Below, one piece after another: positions 36,809-47,652 of a stretch of DNA of 64,000 nucleotides. Both the position numbers and the translations under genes were made by a program. The stretch is taken from contig NZ_LMMT01000011.1 of the NCBI RefSeq assembly GCF_001422365.1, positions 1 through 64,000 of the forward strand. Reading direction: 5' to 3'. Source of the stretch: Pseudorhodoferax sp. Leaf265. Lineage in GTDB: Bacteria; Pseudomonadota; Gammaproteobacteria; Burkholderiales; Burkholderiaceae_C. The notes beneath the pieces were generated by a model, which did not search any database, had not been told where the DNA came from, and saw only the letters and a program-made list of their open reading frames with translations. How positions within the stretch are numbered: the first letter of the stretch is position 1; every line of letters begins with the position of its first letter.

Positions 36809-38014
36809 TCAGACGGCGCGTTGGCGCACCGACCCCGCGACGCTGCAGTGGATCACTCGAGCACCGCGCTCCATAAGATCCATCGCCTCGTGCGGACGGC
36901 CCGGCATGCCGTGTGCGATCCTCTTGTGCAAACGTTCACTGATGTCCGCCGGAAGCGCCTCCCACCAGCTGGGCCTGAAGTAGACGTTCTCAAGATACTC
37001 GAGCGCAAGAGCGAGCACGGCGTCGCCCTTCTCATCGTCCGCCAGCGTCTCGAACGAGTCAACAAGCCTTGCCGCGGGACATCCGGCATCTCCGAACCAG
37101 CCGAGCACCACGCAACTTTTCCCATCGAGCCGGGTGACGTTGACCGCGATCTGGCTCGTGATCTCGGGATCGGTAAGGACCTGGATCTGCTTGCCACCAA
37201 AATCGAACTGCGGCATGAAGGCGCCAGCAGCTACAAACGGCAGTTCAACGTCGAACGTGACCCCGCAGACGTTGAACTTCTGAAAATCCTGACTTCTGTA
37301 TGTTTGATCGTACAAAGCCTTGTTCGCCATCACGTCGTCCAGCCCCTTGCGCATGCCGACGCCGTGAAGATGAAGAATGCTCTGCAACTGGACTTGCTTC
37401 GCAAACGGCATACCTCGATCCACCGTGTCGCGATTGCCCTGATGAGCCGCGAGCGAGGCAGCTTTCGTCGCAAGCTCGTACGTCACGGCCCGGAGCGACA
37501 AAAGGAAGCAGTTGCTCACGTCTAGGATGGAACCCGTACGTTCGACGGGTCGAAAGAGCGTTGTGTCGTGATGATTGCAGTAACCAGGGAATGTCGAGGC
37601 CCGAGAAACACCCATCTTGGCCATGTCCACTTGGCCGTTGTTCTTTGCGATGTCCCGCAAGCCTCTCTTGAGCGAATACACGTGACCGCCCTCCGCGATC
37701 GCGGCCAGACCACCGCGCTTCTGCACCGTGTGGGACTGGATCGGCTCGATCGTCGAACAGCTGCTTGGGGAGGCGTCCGGGTGCTGGCAAACGCCTTGAG
37801 CGTAGAACCCGTCCGCGACGGATTGCGCTTCACCGTACGAAACTCGGGGCTGAGTACCCCGCTCCTTGTGGCAGAACTTCCACTTCCTACGGGAACCGCA
37901 CCAACATGGCGAATACGGATCGAACGGAACCTCGACCGCTTGAAGCGGATTCATCCATCCCGCGCTTCGCACGAGGCTGTCGAACGCCGATGCGTGTTGC
38001 CGAAAATCAGGCAT
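36809..38014 (-). CDS. SEC-C zinc-motif protein of unknown function
   Basis: A 401-aa soluble protein. Near residue 35 it has a SEC-C zinc motif (PCWCGSRRKWKFCH), the metal-binding element first seen at the SecA C-terminus and common in proteins of conflict systems. The remaining ~350 residues are not recognised; they include Cys/His-rich spots (GYCNHHDTTLF) and a beta-rich segment (FNVCGVTFDVELPFVAAGAF). The ATG at 38014 is preferred over a TTG four codons upstream. Confidence 0.72.
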   Translation of the reverse strand: MPDFRQHASAFDSLVRSAGWMNPLQAVEVPFDPYSPCWCGSRRKWKFCHKERGTQPRVSYGEAQSVADGFYAQGVCQHPDASPSSCSTIEPIQSHTVQKRGGLAAIAEGGHVYSLKRGLRDIAKNNGQVDMAKMGVSRASTFPGYCNHHDTTLFRPVERTGSILDVSNCFLLSLRAVTYELATKAASLAAHQGNRDTVDRGMPFAKQVQLQSILHLHGVGMRKGLDDVMANKALYDQTYRSQDFQKFNVCGVTFDVELPFVAAGAFMPQFDFGGKQIQVLTDPEITSQIAVNVTRLDGKSCVVLGWFGDAGCPAARLVDSFETLADDEKGDAVLALALEYLENVYFRPSWWEALPADISERLHKRIAHGMPGRPHEAMDLMERGARVIHCSVAGSVRQRAV

Positions 38015-38097
38015 GCCAGAAACCAAAGAGTGGAAGATCGACCGCGAATTGTGCTCGAAGGAGGCACGGAGAGGCGCTTGCTGCGCCCACTCGCGGC

Positions 38098-38971
38098 TTA
38101 AGCAGTTCGGTGCTCCCCCAGCCGAAATCGACCGAGCAGTCCGAGCCTATGACCGGGCTGTCGACGCGCATCCGCCTCGGCAGCCAGGTCCAGCGACGGA
38201 AGGTCAGACGTGCGCGTCCGCGCCGAGCAGATGCTGACGCATGCGGCTGCGCAAGAATGGACCGTCGCGCGGCGGCAAAGACGTCGGCACGGGGCGTCTG
38301 GTACCGCCTCCAAGCCCCAGGGCCGGCTGCGCGTGCAGTGCATGGCGAGCTTCGGTCAGCACTACGTCGCGCCGATGCTGGCCGACTTCTGCGCGCACCA
38401 CCCTGAGATGACCGTCAACTACAGCACCTCGCAATACTTCCCGGACCTGCTGGCCCGAGGTGTTGACGTGAGCCTGTAGTTGTCCGAGGCCCTCGCCGAT
38501 TCGGGCCTGGCCGCTCGCCGACTTGGCACCTCGTTCGCGGTGGTCTGCGCCGCGCCTGCCTATCTGGAGCGGCACGGGGAGCAGAGGCATCCGTCCGAAC
38601 TTGCTGGGCACTACTGCCTTCGCCTCATCAACCCCTCCATCCAACCCGAATGGCGGCTCACGACATCGGACGCGACCATGCAGACGCTGGTGCCGCCGGG
38701 CCCATTGGTGGCAGACAACCCAGACCTGCTGCTGGACATGGCCGTGCGTGGCAAGGGCGTGACCCTGTTGCCGCTGTTCTCCGTCATCGACGCAGTACGC
38801 GATGGACGCCTGCGAAGGGTGCTGCCGGCATGGAGGTCGCCCGACATCGGTGTATTTGCGCTGATGCCCTCGCGCCACTTCATGGATGCACGCACGCGCG
38901 CCTGGCTGGACTGGTCGGAACGCACCATCTCTCCGCAGCTGCGGGAGGACGCCCAGTTCTTCGGCGTCTGA
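38098..38971 (+). pseudogene. Degraded LysR-type regulator
   Basis: The substrate-binding domain of a LysR regulator is readable from about 38323 (RLRVQCMASFGQHYVAPMLA) but is broken by an in-frame TAG at 38477-38479, after which it resumes (LSEALADSGLAARRLG ... LVADNPDLLLDMAVRGKGV) to 38971. The N-terminal helix-turn-helix is only hinted at, in another frame around 38.1-38.2 kb (RIRLGSQVQRRKVRRA). A frameshift plus a nonsense codon means it is inactive. The left boundary is approximate. Confidence 0.7.
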
Positions 38972-39079
38972 GGCCTCCCATGCCTTTGTTGCGGCAAAGG
39001 TAAGGGGCATACGCCGTTGGCCATGTTGTTGCGCCAAGCGTGCTTCCAAAGAACGCCCAGCATTCGACACCGAGACACG

Positions 39080-39256
39080 ATGAACACATCAGCAACTGCG
39101 GTGCTGTCTCCAGCCGCGCCCGTTTCCCATTCCGGAACCTCGCTCACCGACAAGTACCTACGGGACGAAGACACAGGCTACATAAGCGACATTCAGGCGC
39201 CGAGACGATCGAACCGGACGCTACGCGCGGCGGGGGCGCTGCGCCGCAGGACGTGA
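39080..39256 (+). pseudogene. Possible N-terminal stub of an indolepyruvate ferredoxin oxidoreductase-like gene
   Basis: A 58-aa frame whose first ~40 residues (SLTDKYLRDEDTGYISDIQA) resemble the start of indolepyruvate ferredoxin oxidoreductases, which usually read DKY...GIQALVRL. Similarity ends abruptly after IQA. LysR genes often neighbour this enzyme gene in Burkholderiales, so the two remnants may come from one deleted locus. The call is tentative. Confidence 0.4.
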
Positions 39257-39384
39257 TTGGACGTTGAGCTTGACGACGCGGGCGGCGCGGCCGCTTCGTG
39301 CTCATGGTCTTTCAGACCACCACGAGGAGACGGGCCGTCGGCGCCGTCTTCAAGGCAAGGGAAGGACCTGTCGATGGGCCCGAA

Positions 39385-39621
39385 TCAGCCTTGAGATCGC
39401 CAAAGCTTCCACTTGCGATCAGGAGACCAATCCGAGAGCGGACGCAGGTCAAGCGAGTCGGGCAGCGACCGGTCGGCGCCCTTCCCTGCGCGTCGGCGCA
39501 GCTCGGTTTCCAGCAGGTGTGCTTCGCCCCTCGCCTCGCGCACGCCCCGAAGCGCTCGGGCGCGCATCAATGCCGCCCGCTCAACCAACTCCGTATCCGA
39601 GAGCGCTCCAAGATCCATCAA
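39385..39621 (-). CDS. Small helical hypothetical protein
   Basis: A 78-aa protein with one long helix (SDTELVERAALMRARALRGV then EAHLLETELRRRAGKG) and an Arg/Trp-rich tail. Coding character is good for its size. No family is recognised. Confidence 0.5.
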   Translation of the reverse strand: MMDLGALSDTELVERAALMRARALRGVREARGEAHLLETELRRRAGKGADRSLPDSLDLRPLSDWSPDRKWKLWRSQG

Positions 39622-39930
39622 AATTCATTTTGCCGCGCGCAAGTCAGTTCACGCCAGTGCTGCGCGCGTGTCGACCACGGCCGTGCCGCCGCGCCATCCA
39701 GGATGGCGGACGACCAGCGTCGGCGCAACGGGTCCCACGGTCCTGAGCCGAAGACTCGCTTCTTCCAGCTCACGATCACCGGGCCTCAGCCTCGTCGGGT
39801 GACGGCCCTCGCCAAGCATGGCGACCCTCGCGACGTCGCCAAGAGGCTGAGCGCATTCACTTGCGGCCAGGCGTTTTCCAAATGCAAAAGATCACTTGGA
39901 CGACCTCCAAGGCTCCGTGCTCAACCCTTA

Positions 39931-40215
39931 TCAGGAGATGAGAAAGGAGTCGCGATCGCCGCTGGCGATCCAATCCGGCGCACGGCCGCGACCGGTCCAC
40001 GTGGCGCCCGTTTCTGGATGCCGGTACTTTGGAGGGACCGTCTTGCCTGCATCCGCACGCCGGGCTTTGCCGAACGCATCGGCCATGGTGAGCCCGAAAT
40101 CTTCCACGATCGCACGGACTTGCGCGATCGCCGTTGCGCGTTCGCTCTGTCGCATTTCCGCGATTTGTTGCTCCAGCGCTTCGCGCTGGCGAAGAAGTTC
40201 TTTGTATTCAGACAT
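39931..40215 (-). CDS. H-NS family nucleoid-associated protein
   Basis: A 94-aa protein. The ATG at 40215 gives the usual N-terminal coiled coil (MSEYKELLRQREALEQQIAE) followed by the C-terminal DNA-binding core KYRHPETGATWTGRGRAPDW, the classic H-NS motif. It should bind and silence AT-rich horizontally acquired DNA. A second, more divergent H-NS-like gene lies just upstream on the same strand. Confidence 0.88.
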   Translation of the reverse strand: MSEYKELLRQREALEQQIAEMRQSERATAIAQVRAIVEDFGLTMADAFGKARRADAGKTVPPKYRHPETGATWTGRGRAPDWIASGDRDSFLIS

Positions 40216-40281
40216 AGATAACGATGAAATGGTCGATGGTTGCGCCCACGGCAAACGCGGAGTCGACGAGGAGTTCAGGAG

Positions 40282-40710
40282 TTACGCCATCGACTCGGCC
40301 GGCGAAATGATCAGTTCCGCGACATCGGTTCCCGCCTCGATCGCCGAGACGTACCAATTCGGCCGTTTGCCCACTCCATTCCAAGTTTTCTCGCTCGATG
40401 GGTCCTTGAACTTCGGCGGCGCTTTTGGCTTTGCCTTCGCGCGGGCCGTGCGGTTCGCTTTCTGAGAAATCGGCGAGGGCTCTGAGGCCGACGACGCACC
40501 CTTCGCCCGCTTGCTCGTGGCCGATGCACCAGACGGGGCGGAAAAGAGATCGGCGGGCACGAGCCCATAGAACGAAACAGCTTCTTTGATTCGACCGATC
40601 ACAAGAGCTATTTCCTTCTCGCGTACGTCCTCGGCCTGCTTTTGCAACGCTTCGATCTCGTGCTGCAGCTCAGCGTACGTGCGCTGTCTCACCTGGGCTT
40701 TTCTGGGCAT
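40282..40710 (-). CDS. Divergent H-NS family protein
   Basis: A 142-aa protein starting at 40710. The N-terminal coiled coil is clear (YAELQHEIEALQKQAEDVRE). The linker is long and Ala/Lys/Ser-rich. The C-terminal core reads PKFKDPSSEKTWNGVGKRPNWY, where the usual GxTWSGRGRxPxW is altered (Gly to Glu, GRGR to GVGK). This may change DNA affinity or make it a modulator of the first H-NS-like protein. Confidence 0.82.
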   Translation of the reverse strand: MPRKAQVRQRTYAELQHEIEALQKQAEDVREKEIALVIGRIKEAVSFYGLVPADLFSAPSGASATSKRAKGASSASEPSPISQKANRTARAKAKPKAPPKFKDPSSEKTWNGVGKRPNWYVSAIEAGTDVAELIISPAESMA

Positions 40711-40986
40711 TGGTAGCTTGTGCAGTGGAGTGATCGACCATCTTAGCAAGGTCGGTTCTCGGCGGATGCACGCCGCGTGATTCCGATGCATGCGGCGATG
40801 GCCGCAAACTGTTCGCGGGTTGCTCGGTTGACCTGCGAAGACACGAGTCAGAAGATCCGACGCGCATAGACTCGTCGTCCTTTAAGAGGCCGCGAGTTGA
40901 CCGTGAATGGCGGTACGGCGCGCGCGCTTTTATGTGACCTCGACACCGTGCCGAATCGAGCATGGTTTCCCTTTCGAACCTTCACC

Positions 40987-41943
40987 ATGCCCTTGACCGA
41001 TCTATCCTCTCTTGCCACTGCCTCGACGACATGGCTGGCGGCCGACTGGAAGTTTTTGTTGCCCGTGTTTGCTCTCTTCGGCGCCGCGGTTTGGGTACGG
41101 CAGCGCACGGGGTCGTCGCACGTGTTCGGCAGAACGATCTTGCGGCGCTTTTTCAAGTCGCGGTCGACGCAGCCGGGCCGGCTGGACGATTTTCTGGACG
41201 AGCGCGACAAGCTGATGGAGTTTCGCTTCCTGACAGGCCTCAAGAGCGCTCCAACGATTGCGGCGGCAGAACGAATGGCACAGTGGTCGCGGCGAAACGA
41301 TTTGGACATCGACCTGGTCAGTCGTGCCCAAGGGTTCCTCGATTTCAACGGTCCTGGGCTCACCGCCAAGTCGCCGGGACCAAAAGCCGTGGCCGCGATC
41401 GAAGCGGCGTCCGTACTCATCGCGGCGATCGCCGCCTTCGTGCTGTTTCTCGGAGCATTGACGCCGGCGGTGGTCCGAGTGATCGCGTCGGATCGCCACT
41501 ATGTCGTCGAACCAAACCGCGCGCAGCAGCTATCGGCCTTCTTGACGGGTGGCAATCGTGGGTTTAGCAAGAGGCACTGCTCGGACGTAGATGCTGTCGC
41601 CTCAAGAACGGGTTACGTCAAAAGTGACGTCGAAGTGCTGTGCGGCCTTCTCAGCGATGACGAGGGCCTCGCCGCGATCGACGAGGCCCGCACCGCGCAG
41701 CTGTGGCTGATCGCAGCGCTGGCTACCGCTCTTCTGGTGTTGGCTTGGCAACTTCATCTGCTGCGCACGCGCGCCCAAGCGGTCCTTGACCTGCGCACAC
41801 GCATGACGGAGGCGCTCGTTGCCCGCGGAGAAGCGTTCTTGGCTCGTACGGCCAGCCTGGCACTGCATGCGCGCTCGAGCCAACGCCTCAAGCCCGAAGA
41901 TTTGACCAAGGCCACCTCGTGCCGGCCGGACCAAACGAGGTAA
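40987..41943 (+). CDS. Membrane protein of unknown function
   Basis: A 318-aa protein. The ATG at 40987 is chosen by coding character. One hydrophobic segment lies near the N-terminus (FLLPVFALFGAAVWV), a second near the middle (ASVLIAAIAAFVLFLGAL) and a third late (LWLIAALATALLVLAWQL). Between the first two lies a soluble part (LDDFLDERDKLMEFRFLTGL). A loop has two Cys. It is divergent from the H-NS pair. Confidence 0.6.
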   Translation: MPLTDLSSLATASTTWLAADWKFLLPVFALFGAAVWVRQRTGSSHVFGRTILRRFFKSRSTQPGRLDDFLDERDKLMEFRFLTGLKSAPTIAAAERMAQWSRRNDLDIDLVSRAQGFLDFNGPGLTAKSPGPKAVAAIEAASVLIAAIAAFVLFLGALTPAVVRVIASDRHYVVEPNRAQQLSAFLTGGNRGFSKRHCSDVDAVASRTGYVKSDVEVLCGLLSDDEGLAAIDEARTAQLWLIAALATALLVLAWQLHLLRTRAQAVLDLRTRMTEALVARGEAFLARTASLALHARSSQRLKPEDLTKATSCRPDQTR

Positions 41944-42207
41944 GCCCGTGGTGCCGCGCCTGCAACTGGCGCGATGTCTGAAGGGGACGCGAGTTCCAGA
42001 ATGCCCGACCTCAAGAACACGATGCCTCGCGACGCGGGGATCATGCATGCGGACGGCTTTTTTAAAATTGGCGGCAGGCAACGTCCGGATTTTGTGGCCG
42101 AACTCGCCCAATGGGCCAACCCGGGGCCGCAGGCTCGCTGACCGATGCGACGTTGAGCGGAGCGATTGTCGGGGCACCGCAGGTATGCGACGCATAGCGC
42201 AGCCACA

Positions 42208-45200
42208 CTAGCCGGCGGCGCTCGATTGAGGATTCTGGAGCTGGCCGGCCCGAACTGCATAACCGTTCAAGAACAAGTCGCCGTCCACCGTTCCCTGCGG
42301 CATGGCAATGCAAAGGCGGCCGAACAAGGAGGCCGCGACCGCAGGCACGTGATGGCCAATCTCGGCCGTCAATGTGCCAATCTCCGTGGCCAGTTGGCGC
42401 TCCACGTCCATGGCCCTGGCCTCGCCCGCCATGGCGATGACCGCTCGTCGAAGGATGCCGACCAAGCGTGAGCTTTTCGCGGGCGGTTCTTGCGACAGGG
42501 CATGCAGAACCGCGAAGCAAACGGGTTTGAGCGGCGCATCCGGAAAGGGATGAAGCAGGCGGACCCGTCCGTACCATGTTCCAAGCACGGCGGCGATGCT
42601 GTCGTCGTCGCTCTGAGGGTGGAGCATCGCCTGCAGCAACTTGCTCATCTGAAGGGTCAAACTTCGCAGGCTGCGGTGAGGACTCCACAGCGCCTGAGAC
42701 AGCGTGGCGAAGGGCGGGTGGTCGCGGAACGCATCGATGCGCTCGGACACGCTCGTGCGTGCGCGGTTTGCCAGAGCATCGGTCAAGGATGCGACGGCGT
42801 ATCGATGCGGAACGCTGATGGTGACCTTCCATTTCGCCAGTTGGGCAAATGCCATCGACACCTCTCCGGGCGTCATCCGCCCGTCGCCATCCAGCATCTC
42901 AAGCACTTCGGTGGTCAAGCACGTTGTGACCCGGGGGTGGGTTTGCACGATGGCGGATCGGAGAACGGCGTCGTCGCAGTAGACAAGCCACGAGCGCTTC
43001 CCGGCAAGCTCCACGTAGTCGAGCACCATGTCTTGGGGCGAGATCACGGGATGGCGCGACGTCGTCTCGGAGACTGGTTGATCGATGCGTTGCACCCAAT
43101 GATCGATGCGTTTCAGAATGGACCGAGCGATGGCCCTCCCCGGTCCGCAAGCGAGAAATCCGCTGGCGTGTTGGCTCACGAAGCCGACCGTCGTGCGTGG
43201 GATGGCGATACGCCGAAAAAATCGAAAACAACTGATCGAAAAGATCCAACGAATCCAGTACCAGCAGCGTGCTCAGATCCAGCATGGGCACGTCGCGGCG
43301 GGCGTTGGGGCTTGCCGGCTCCGCCTTGTGGCGCACGGCGGTGAGGTGATACTGCAACTGTTCATGGGCGGACCGTTTTGCCAAGTCCCACAGTTCGAAC
43401 GCGTCGCCGACGTACCAGAGAACATGCGTTGGTCGCAGGACAAACGGAAACGGGAGCTTGCCATCCTGAGCCTGCCGCTCAAGCTGCCGCGCCTCGGCAA
43501 ATCTTCGCGCGCGGTTTGGATCGAACTGGTTCGCCAACGCATCGAGCCCCGCGCCGCCGCTCGCCGGTACCTCGACGGACCAAAAGACACGCGATCGCGG
43601 AAACGCCGTTTCGAACCGAGCAGCCCTTTGCGTGAACTGCTGCCACTCGGCAGACGGCGGCTTCGGGCCCCGGTGAGACAGCACCCAATAGAGGGTGAGG
43701 TACACGCCCTCCTCGTGCTCGATCGAAGGATCGACCAGCGAGCCATGTTGCTGGGCTGCGGCATGCGCGTCGGTCCAACGCTCTTCCTGAAGGTGGATAA
43801 GGCTACTCAGCCGCAGCAATTCAAGGCGTTCGATCCGATCCTGTTTGAGTTCCAAGAGTCGGTCGATGGCCGATCGGACCGCTTGGGTGCGGCCAAGTCG
43901 CAGAGAGATCGCCAGGTAGTTGTGCACGACGGACACCCGGTCCGTCCCCGACTGCATGGCTTGCTCCAACAGCCCGAGTGCCTTTCCGGTGCTGCCGCTC
44001 ATCTCGTGCGCGACGGCGGCCATGGCGAGCAACCTGTCGCTGGGGCCGATCCGCTCCAGCGTTCGCGAGGCAAGTTCGGCGGCGTCACCCCATCGTTGGA
44101 GGGTCATCAGCGCCTGCAGGAGGTGGATCGCCTCGCGACGCGAAAGCAAAGCTCCGGGGCGTAAGGATCGGGAGACCGCGACAGCCTCCCTGGCTTGATC
44201 TTCCTGCCGAACGTCAAGGTTGGAAAACAGATTCGCGGCCAGTGCAGAAGACCTGGGATGCCGAGCGAGGCCATCGCGCAGCGCCTGCAGCGGACGGCCG
44301 TCCGAAGTGCCGAGGCTTCCCAGCTCCGCGAATTCCGCCAAGTGCTTATATTCGTCGCCCCCCGGCAAGCCTTCGAGGCGCGCGCGCAGCACGTTGGCCG
44401 CGTCGGCCTTCGCGAGGCGTCGCGCGGCCGAACTACCAAGTGCCAGTGCCATGGGCAGATGCCGGTTAAGCTGCGGCTGCGCAACCGAGACCGTCAGAGC
44501 CACGCTCACGCAATCGGACAACCGTCCAAGGGAATACAGCAAGAGGACGCGTCGCGTGAGCAAGGCGTCGGAGGATTGCTGCCTTTGGTTGGCCACCAAC
44601 GCCGTGCCGTAGTCGTCACAGCCGACGGCGATCAATTCAATGCTGTGCTGCAGCTCGAGAAAGCCGGACCTGCGATCGGCGGCTGGCTTGAGAAGCGACA
44701 TGGCCTCGCGCTGCCGGCCAAGAACGCCGGCACAGGCGCACAAGACGGACGCGATCAGCTCGACGTTGCTGGGCCAGCCAAGCGCTCTCAGCGAGCCGAT
44801 GCACGCAAGGGCCAGCCGCCACGTCTCGTTCGCCCATACCAAGTTGGTACCAACCGCTCCGTACAGGGGCAGTTCGTCGTCGTCGTTCGAAGCGCTTGAG
44901 ACTGCCTCGGTCGCCAGAAACCACGCGGCGCGCGCGGCCAACAGCTCGACGGCGCAGCGCTTGGTAAGCGGCAAGCCGACTTTGTCCAAAGCGGCGGCGG
45001 CTTTCACCGAGACCGCGACGTAGTTCCCTTGGCCGGACAGCAGGACCAGTTCGGGCACGATCCGATCTTCGGCGCCCAAACGTTCCAAAGAGGACCGCGC
45101 CTGGTCGAGCTGTCCAAGCCAAACATGCACTCTGACCAGCAGCGTGAACCCGTCCGGTGAGCCAACACCATGCAACGACTGCAGCACCGACTGAACGTCG

Positions 45201-46150
45201 TCCCTGTCGCTTGCGTTCACCGCAGCCAAGAAGCGCACTTCCGCGAGACTGACAAGGCGCTCCTCGGTTCCCTCTAGAGCATGTGCCTGGGCCAGGAATC
45301 CCAGCGCTTGATCCCGCTGTCCCAACTGCAGGGCCACGCGCGCGCGCAGGTTGAGAACGGTGGCCTCGGCCGCCGGGTCGGAGATCGTCTGGCTCGCGTG
45401 AAGCGCTTCGATCAGCTCATGGGCTTCTTCGGTGCTGCCAACCCGCAGCAAGGACAGGATCTCCTGCACCTGGGGCGACTTCGGAGCCTGCGGCTCCTTG
45501 TTTTCGAGGAAGGCGATGAACTGGTCTTCGCGGGCTTCGATGGCCTCCGCCAGCCGCTGGATGCCGATGGCTCCCCCGCCAAAGCCAAGCCGCGCGTTGC
45601 GCTCGACCATCTGCTGCAAGCTCGCCGTCGCCCGTTGAAGATCGCGCAGTTGGCGCAAGTAGCCCAGAACATCAAGCTCCGTGTCCAGGACTTGGGAGGT
45701 TGGAAGGTGGACCGTGCTTGTATGGGCGTCGCTCAAATCGACCGCATGCCGTGAGCCACGCAGTCGCTCGATCTCGGCGGACATCCATTGCCAGTGGATC
45801 GTGCTTTGGGCCTCGATGAGCTTGCCGCGACCGTCAAGCGACACCACGCCCACGATCAGCATCACCTCGTGACCCGATTGCACGTAGTAGTTGAGCGTGG
45901 TGCGTTTCAAGGCGAACGCCAAGTCAGAGCCGCTGTTCACGTAGCGCGGCGCCTCCGTCCCCTTCAATTGAACGAAAAACGAAAGCTCGATCCCATCTCC
46001 CCCATCGACTTGCACGTGGTAGTCGAAACCGAAATCAGCTTCAGCCAGCGCCGTCAGGTGCCAGTTGGCGGGAGATTTCGCGAGCAACAACTGATAAGAG
46101 GCGGTACTGACCAGGCGGTTGCGGTCGGCGATGGGCAGGTTGGGAGGCAT
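42208..46150 (-). CDS. DUF4365-TPR-PIN-like protein, split by a 1-nt frameshift
   Basis: Reading from 46150, residues ~1-150 form a DUF4365 domain (LTALAEADFGFDYHVQV, FFVQLKGTE), a nuclease-like fold seen in anti-phage proteins. About 650 residues of TPR-like helices follow. Near 43216 the frame derails at a run of six T (minus strand). Skipping one T joins it smoothly to the other frame, which continues to 42208 (VSQHASGFLACGPGRAIAR ... RSWLVYCDDAVLRSAI), the latter resembling a PIN-like strand with two Asp. Rejoined length would be about 1,310 aa. The shift could be a mutation, a sequencing error or programmed slippage. Confidence 0.72.
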
Positions 46151-47434
46151 ACGTGCTGCGTATTTTCTCGGTTCCGGCGAGCCAAGAGTGCCCCCACGGG
46201 CGGTTCGGGCAGCGCCCAGCAACACCGGGGGCAATCTCCAGGAGGCAGGCGCGCCGGAGAAGGAAACCCAGACGACAGCAAAACCAACGTCTGATCAGAC
46301 GCAGTCCGGAAACAAGTCGCAATATCTGCGACGGCGTGTGACCAGCCATGCGGTGGGGATGGGTCGTACGGATTTCGAGGCAATTGGACCGCAATAGCCG
46401 GCAGCAGCCCCCACTCGCCCGAATCAGCGACCCTACCCAAGCGGCCGCGCCAATGCGGCAGTCTAGGCGAGGAATTTGGGAATCAAAAAAACAACACAGG
46501 CGACGACATGAAAGGCGATCGATAAGGTCGACCGGACAATTTTTGAATCACCGCTCCCAGTAATTCATTGGGAAATGGGTACCCACGGGAATCTGCCTCT
46601 TGCTCGTTCGGTGATCGCGGGAAAACGATTTCTCATCAAAAGCGAAAAAAGCGAAACCCTCACCGTGAGTTCCGCGCCTCCAATTATCAAAGTTTAGCCA
46701 AAAGCTCGAATTTTTATTGTTCTTATTTTGGCAACAATCCACCGTCATTCCACATGCGCACTGCACCCAGAAACCGATTTCAAAAAAATTGCGAGTGCGC
46801 AGCCTGGGACGAAATGACGTCGATGGCGGGCCACAACAAGTCACGTGCAGGGCGATTACCCCTCGTTTGCGCAGCGGTACTACCACGCCGTACAAACGCC
46901 AAACACGCAACGATCGACCAATCGTCGGCAAGTCGACGGCCGTCGCATCCCAGAATTCTGAAAACAGAAACGGTTGGCGTGCATCGCGACGCTGGGAATC
47001 AAAGCCGACCGACTCAAGAAATTAAATTCCATCGGACCCGATTGTTTCCGAAACGACAATAACCGCCTGCGCCAAATCGAGGGGTCTGAAAACTGGATGG
47101 AACTTTTTTTGGACCGACCAAACGAAGCAGTCCCTTGCTCGCGAGTTTCATTCGAGCGTCAATTCGATCGGGGGCTTAATGTCGTACCGACATAAATCAC
47201 AACGAAACCACACAAGTACATGTGCGCAAATCTGTCAAGGGTTAAAAAGACTGGTGAAAAACCCATTAAAAAGGTGTTGCGATCGCCGCATCATTTATGC
47301 AAAACTTCGCACCTCTCGATCATCGGACTGCAGAAATGCATTCTGAGCGGTCGAGAAAAAAGGGTGGGCCGTAGGAAAGCCCACCCATCAAGATAGTCCA
47401 TCAACCAAACAGCAATCGATAGAAAGGACCCGCA
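46151..47434. other. AT-richer region without a convincing gene
   Basis: About 1.3 kb of noticeably lower GC than its surroundings, with A/T runs (for example around 46670-46740 and 47100-47110). No frame has a good start signal or recognisable product. I saw no CRISPR-type repeats. It contains a strong hairpin terminator on the minus strand (47356-47386). It may be decayed DNA or the upstream regulatory part of the transposition module. Confidence 0.5.
47356..47386 (-). terminator. Intrinsic terminator pointing left, source transcript unknown
   Basis: Minus-strand hairpin GGGTGGGC / GCCCACCC with a 9-nt loop, followed by TTTTTT. On the plus strand no U-tract follows, so it must end a minus-strand transcript. 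No convincing minus-strand gene lies just upstream, so it could end a small RNA. Confidence 0.65.
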
Positions 47435-47652
47435 ATGAGCTACCAACACTCTAATGTCTGCAGCTGAATCTCGCTATAGGTCACTTGATGCCGTTTGCAC
47501 GGTGTTTTTAATAAAAACAAATCAAGTGATTTGGACGGCGCTTGACACTCACGGCGTGATGCAAGTATATGCGTTTGCCTGTGAGAAGTCAATGAGATTC
47601 GGCTTGCCTGGATATTCCTCATCGATATTTTCACAAGGAGAAACGTATTATC

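Noticed and set aside
46440-47440. Possible CRISPR array or cas remnants near the TnsAB genes
   Set aside because: No regularly spaced repeats of constant length were seen and no frame resembles a Cas protein; A-rich runs are irregular.
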